Of a stretch of 64,000 nucleotides of DNA, positions 61,121-64,000 are shown piece by piece. The notes beneath the pieces are model-generated. The model worked only from the letters and a program-made list of their open reading frames with translations. It did no database searches and was not told the DNA's origin. Numbering within the stretch: the first letter of the stretch is position 1; each line of letters starts with the position of its first letter. The stretch comes from Zingiber officinale (lineage: Eukaryota > Streptophyta > Magnoliopsida > Zingiberales > Zingiberaceae): contig NC_056004.1 of assembly GCF_018446385.1 (NCBI RefSeq), positions 24,868,492 to 24,932,491 on the forward strand, given 5' to 3'. A program made the position numbers and the translations under genes.

Positions 61121-61403
61121 CCTGGATCGGTCTGTGGACCGATCAGGCTCCATGTGGATCGGTCCGCACCGATCCATTCCCTCCTCCTTTGTTTCCCCGA
61201 TCGGTCCATGGACCGATCAGAATCCTGATCGGTCGTGGACCGATCAGGCTTTATCCTGATCGGTCCCCCGCAGCCCCTCGCTTCCGCTTCAGCACGCCGG
61301 ATCGGTCACCGGACCGATCGGTTAACACTGATATACTGATGTTTCGATCGGTCACCACCGATCGAATATTCGGTATCACCGGATCGATCACCGGATCGAT
61401 CCA
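61121..61403. repeat. GATCGGTC palindrome cassette in the SIRE-like LTR
   Basis: Seven or eight hairpins such as GATCGGTCCATGGACCGATC and GATCGGTCACCGGACCGATC, the same arm sequence as in the Gypsy LTRs. Confidence 0.85.
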
Positions 61404-61439
61404 ACGTGGTTTTCGCCCAAACCAAGTCCAAACCAACAT

Positions 61440-61975
61440 CCGGTCAATCTTGACCTGTTGGTACATTGCGCCTAGCATCCGGTCACTCCCTTGACCTGCT
61501 AGGACTCCCCGCTAAGTGTCCGGTCAATCCCTTTGACCCACTTAGACTTTTCTCTCCGTACCAAGTATCCGGTCACTCCTATGACCTACTTGGACTTCCC
61601 ATCACCAGATGTCCGATCACCCTTGATCCATCTGGATTTTCCCTTGCCCGGCTTCACTCACCAGGACTTTCACCTAGCTTCACTCACTAGGGTTTTCACA
61701 TTGCCTAACATCCCAGTTAGGACTTTCTTACTGCCTGGTTTCACTCACCAGGACTTTCCAACTGCCTAACATCCCAGTTAGGACTTTCCCACTGCCTGGC
61801 TTCACTCACCAGGACTTTCCACACTGCCTAACATCCCAGTTAGGACTTTTCCGTGCCAAGTCTCCATACTTGGACTTTTCCAGTGCCAAGTCTCCATACT
61901 TGGACTTTTCCCGTGCCAAGCTCTCTGCTTGGACTTTTCCAGTGCCAAGTCTCCATACTTGGACTTTTCGCGAAT
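61440..61975. repeat. Ladder of short hairpin units in the SIRE-like LTR
   Basis: About a dozen consecutive units with complementary ends, such as CCAAGTCTCCATACTTGG, CTAACATCCCAGTTAG and CCTGGCTTCACTCACCAGG, separated by ACTTTTCC/ACTTTCC spacers. The arm sequence changes from unit to unit while the spacer stays constant. Confidence 0.8.
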
Positions 61976-62241
61976 CAGGTCAACCAGGTCAACCTTGACC
62001 TACGGTTGCACCAATAATCTCCCAAACATTTATTCTTGTCCCTTATCAAGAATATTCTTGTCCCTTATCAAGAATACAACTCTTCCACGAGTGTCAAACA
62101 TCAAAATACAACTCAACTAGGTCAACCTTGACCTAAGGTTGCACCAACAATCTTTCTAAGTCAAACATCAAAATACAACTCGAGTCAGGTCAACTCGAGT
62201 CAGGTCAACTAGGTCTACCTTGACCTAAGGTTGCACCAACA

Positions 62242-62740
62242 ATCTCCCCCTTTTTGATGTTTGACAAAACCCATAATCAAGTTAGGTTAACCCGACAACC
62301 TAACTTAGGTTTTCCAACCATCTTCCAATGTCCAATGTTCTTTCCTTGAACATTCTCCCCTTAGGTTAACCCGATAACCTAACTTGGGTTCTCCAATAAT
62401 TCTCCCCCTTTTTGACACACATCAAAAAGAATTCCAATGTTCTTCCTCGAACATTCCTTGACATTCTTCCCCTAGCTTAGGTTAACCCGATAACCTAACT
62501 TGGATTCTCCAATAATTCTCCAATGAACACTCTCCCCTTTTTGACACACATCAAAAAGAAAAAGAGGGTATCAAGGTCAAGAGTTTCTTCCTAATGAAAG
62601 TCCCATACCTTTCATTGAAACTCTTAATTTCCCCCTTGATACTAAACTCAACAATCAACTTAGCGATAATCCCATATCACTAATCCTCAAAAGTCTTAAG
62701 GAGTAAAAACTCCCCCTAAAAGTCAACTCCCCCTTGACCA
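62242..62740 (-). repeat. Repeated polypurine-tract-like segments
   Basis: Besides the tract next to the LTR (62242-62256), similar CTCCCCCTTTTTGA-type segments recur at 62401-62415, 62531-62543, about 62628-62638 and 62708-62736. They are interleaved with AGGTTAACCCGATAACCTAA palindromes (62284, 62363, 62480). SIRE-type elements are known for multiple purine tracts upstream of the 3' LTR. Confidence 0.7.
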
Positions 62741-62845
62741 TTGCACCAACAATGTCTTTGTGAGTTCCAAACCTTTAGAAATCCAAAAACACCATTTCCA
62801 TAACTGAAATTTCAGACAACAGCTGAAAATCAGAAACTGGCACGC

Positions 62846-62998
62846 TCTGATCGGTCCCCAGACCGATCAGGCCTTCACCAGATCGCACCAAGCTCTCTGG
62901 TTCTTACTGGATCGGTCTGCAGACCGATCCATGCTTCACTGGATCGGTCCACAGACCGATCAGGACTTACCTGGATCGGTCCCCAGACCGATCCAGAC
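62846..62998. repeat. Internal GATCGGTC palindromes of the minus-strand element
   Basis: Four hairpins of the same module (for example GATCGGTCCCCAGACCGATC) in the internal region outside the LTR, 28-50 bp apart. Confidence 0.85.
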
Positions 62999-64000
62999 TC
63001 TGATAGGCAGATTTCTGAAATTTCCTTCCCGAAATTCAGAAACTCCTAGAAAATTCCAGAAAATTCGAAAAATTGTGAAATTTTGAGGATACATTCCTCA
63101 TAACATATACTATCATGGAAAAATAGTTTTCTATGAAAATAACTTCCATTTTTCAATCTTGATACAATGTTCTAAAACTTTGAAATAGTTCAAGTTTAAC
63201 TCAACTTTGTATCACAATGTTCAATGATGAATGCTATCACTAGGAAAGCTTCATCAAGGTTTTTCAAAGCAATTTTAAAACCATTTGAATTTGGGACCAT
63301 AATCTTAGGGCTAGATGTACATGACTTGTACACAAGCTTTCCCTATGATCCTTAATTTCTTGAATTAGGGTCATCTAGGTACAAGGACAATGCACCTTGA
63401 TCCTAACTCATGATCCTAATATCTCACACACATCTAAGGTGTATCAAACCACATTCAAGTCAATTTGATGTGAGATGTGGGTTAAGGTCAACTTAGGCTA
63501 AGTTCTCATGCATTTTCTAAACACCAATTTGATCTCAATATCAAATTATATGTTTGTCCTCAAATCAATTTCATTGATTATAATGCAAGAGATGATGACA
63601 TGGCATATAATGATATCATAAGTAAAAACATGTGCCAATGTCATGATGTCATGGCATAAAGTTTGAAAACTTAAATAAAACATGACATATAAACTAGCCT
63701 AAGCATTATCATGACATTTCAAATGATAGTAAACTAAATATGATGTCATGGCATGGCATATGGCAACCAATCATGGCAAGTTAGCACAAATAAAATACCT
63801 AAATTCCCTATCTAAGTATCCTTAGCCTTAGCTAACTTAAAATCTAACCCTAGATTGCCCATATATCCCTAAGAGAAAACCAAAATCCCAATTATGGTAT
63901 TTCTCTAGGTTTTCTTAAATTGTGCCAAATAAGATTAAAATCGATATTTTTCAAATATGGCACAATTTACTCTTCAAGGAGTAAATAATAATTTTTTTTT
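62999..64000 (-). other. Internal non-coding part of the minus-strand element
   Basis: AT-rich with no ORF on either strand. Repeated ATGTCATGGCAT-like words occur around 63595-63780. No env-like or RNase H sequence is recognisable. Confidence 0.5.

Larger units (their letters stand above)
60499..64000 (-). mobile_element. Minus-strand SIRE-like copia element: 3' LTR and 3' internal part
   Basis: Read on the minus strand: internal non-coding sequence (64000-62257), a purine tract AAAAAGGGGGAGAT (62242-62256), then an LTR from TGTTGGTGCAACC (62241) to ...GGATCCTAACA (60499), 1743 bp. The LTR has the ATTCACACCCCCCCTCTCTAG motif near its 3' end, like the two other SIRE-like LTRs. The coding part and 5' LTR lie beyond the window. 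A left duplication, if present, would be TAACT (60494-60498). Confidence 0.8.

Overview
The window is nuclear DNA from a higher plant, most likely a monocot. The two recognisable genes are plant-specific (an RSL-class bHLH factor and a D14-type alpha/beta hydrolase, both with ordinary short introns). Nearly everything else is plant transposable elements: Ty1/copia, Ty3/gypsy chromovirus, CACTA, hAT, TRIM and SINE. A Zingiberales-like genome is my guess from the general look of the elements, but I cannot prove it without a search. All boundaries were read by eye.

Left part (1-14175): a truncated minus-strand copia element with one LTR (1-1380), a SINE-like element with a perfect 17-bp target duplication (1783-2028), a GC-rich degenerate tandem block (3880-4330), a hAT-type non-autonomous element with an 8-bp target duplication (6223-6782), and a 7-kb CACTA element (6910-13959). 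The CACTA transposase genes are decayed and its TNP2 gene is split by a solo LTR (9340-10501).

Gene island (about 14.2-20.9 kb): a five-exon RSL2/RSL4-like bHLH gene (15121-16281, 270 aa), a two-exon D14-like strigolactone-receptor-type hydrolase (17743-18731, 284 aa, catalytic triad present), and a 5' fragment resembling exon 1 of UPF3 on the minus strand (about 20639-20782). An array of roughly 303-bp units built of alternating palindromes follows (21413-22500).

Right part (22510-64000): a stack of nested insertions whose order is fixed by target duplications. A SIRE-like copia element (starts 22510, gag at 33948-35640) carries in its 5' LTR a hAT element (22845-23536) and a TRIM (24227-33608). 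The TRIM's 3' LTR is itself split by Copia-1 (24779-33485). Further in, an unclassified LTR-like sequence (from about 35949) holds a second CACTA element (from 36518). This CACTA holds a chromovirus-type Gypsy element (37243-56197), and the Gypsy pol gene holds Copia-2 (41783-51006), a sister of Copia-1. The second CACTA's transposase is also interrupted by a minus-strand LTR (58206 to about 60498), which abuts or is interrupted by the 3' end of another minus-strand SIRE-like copia element (60499 to the window end). All transposon coding regions carry stops, frameshifts or deletions, so none looks autonomous.

The least ordinary signals are family-specific short palindrome cassettes inside several LTRs (the same GATCGGTC module occurs in a Gypsy LTR and in a copia LTR), the palindromic array beside the gene island, dense clusters of small indels in the same RNase H segment of both Copia copies, and a D14-like protein with a Phe directly after the nucleophilic Ser.
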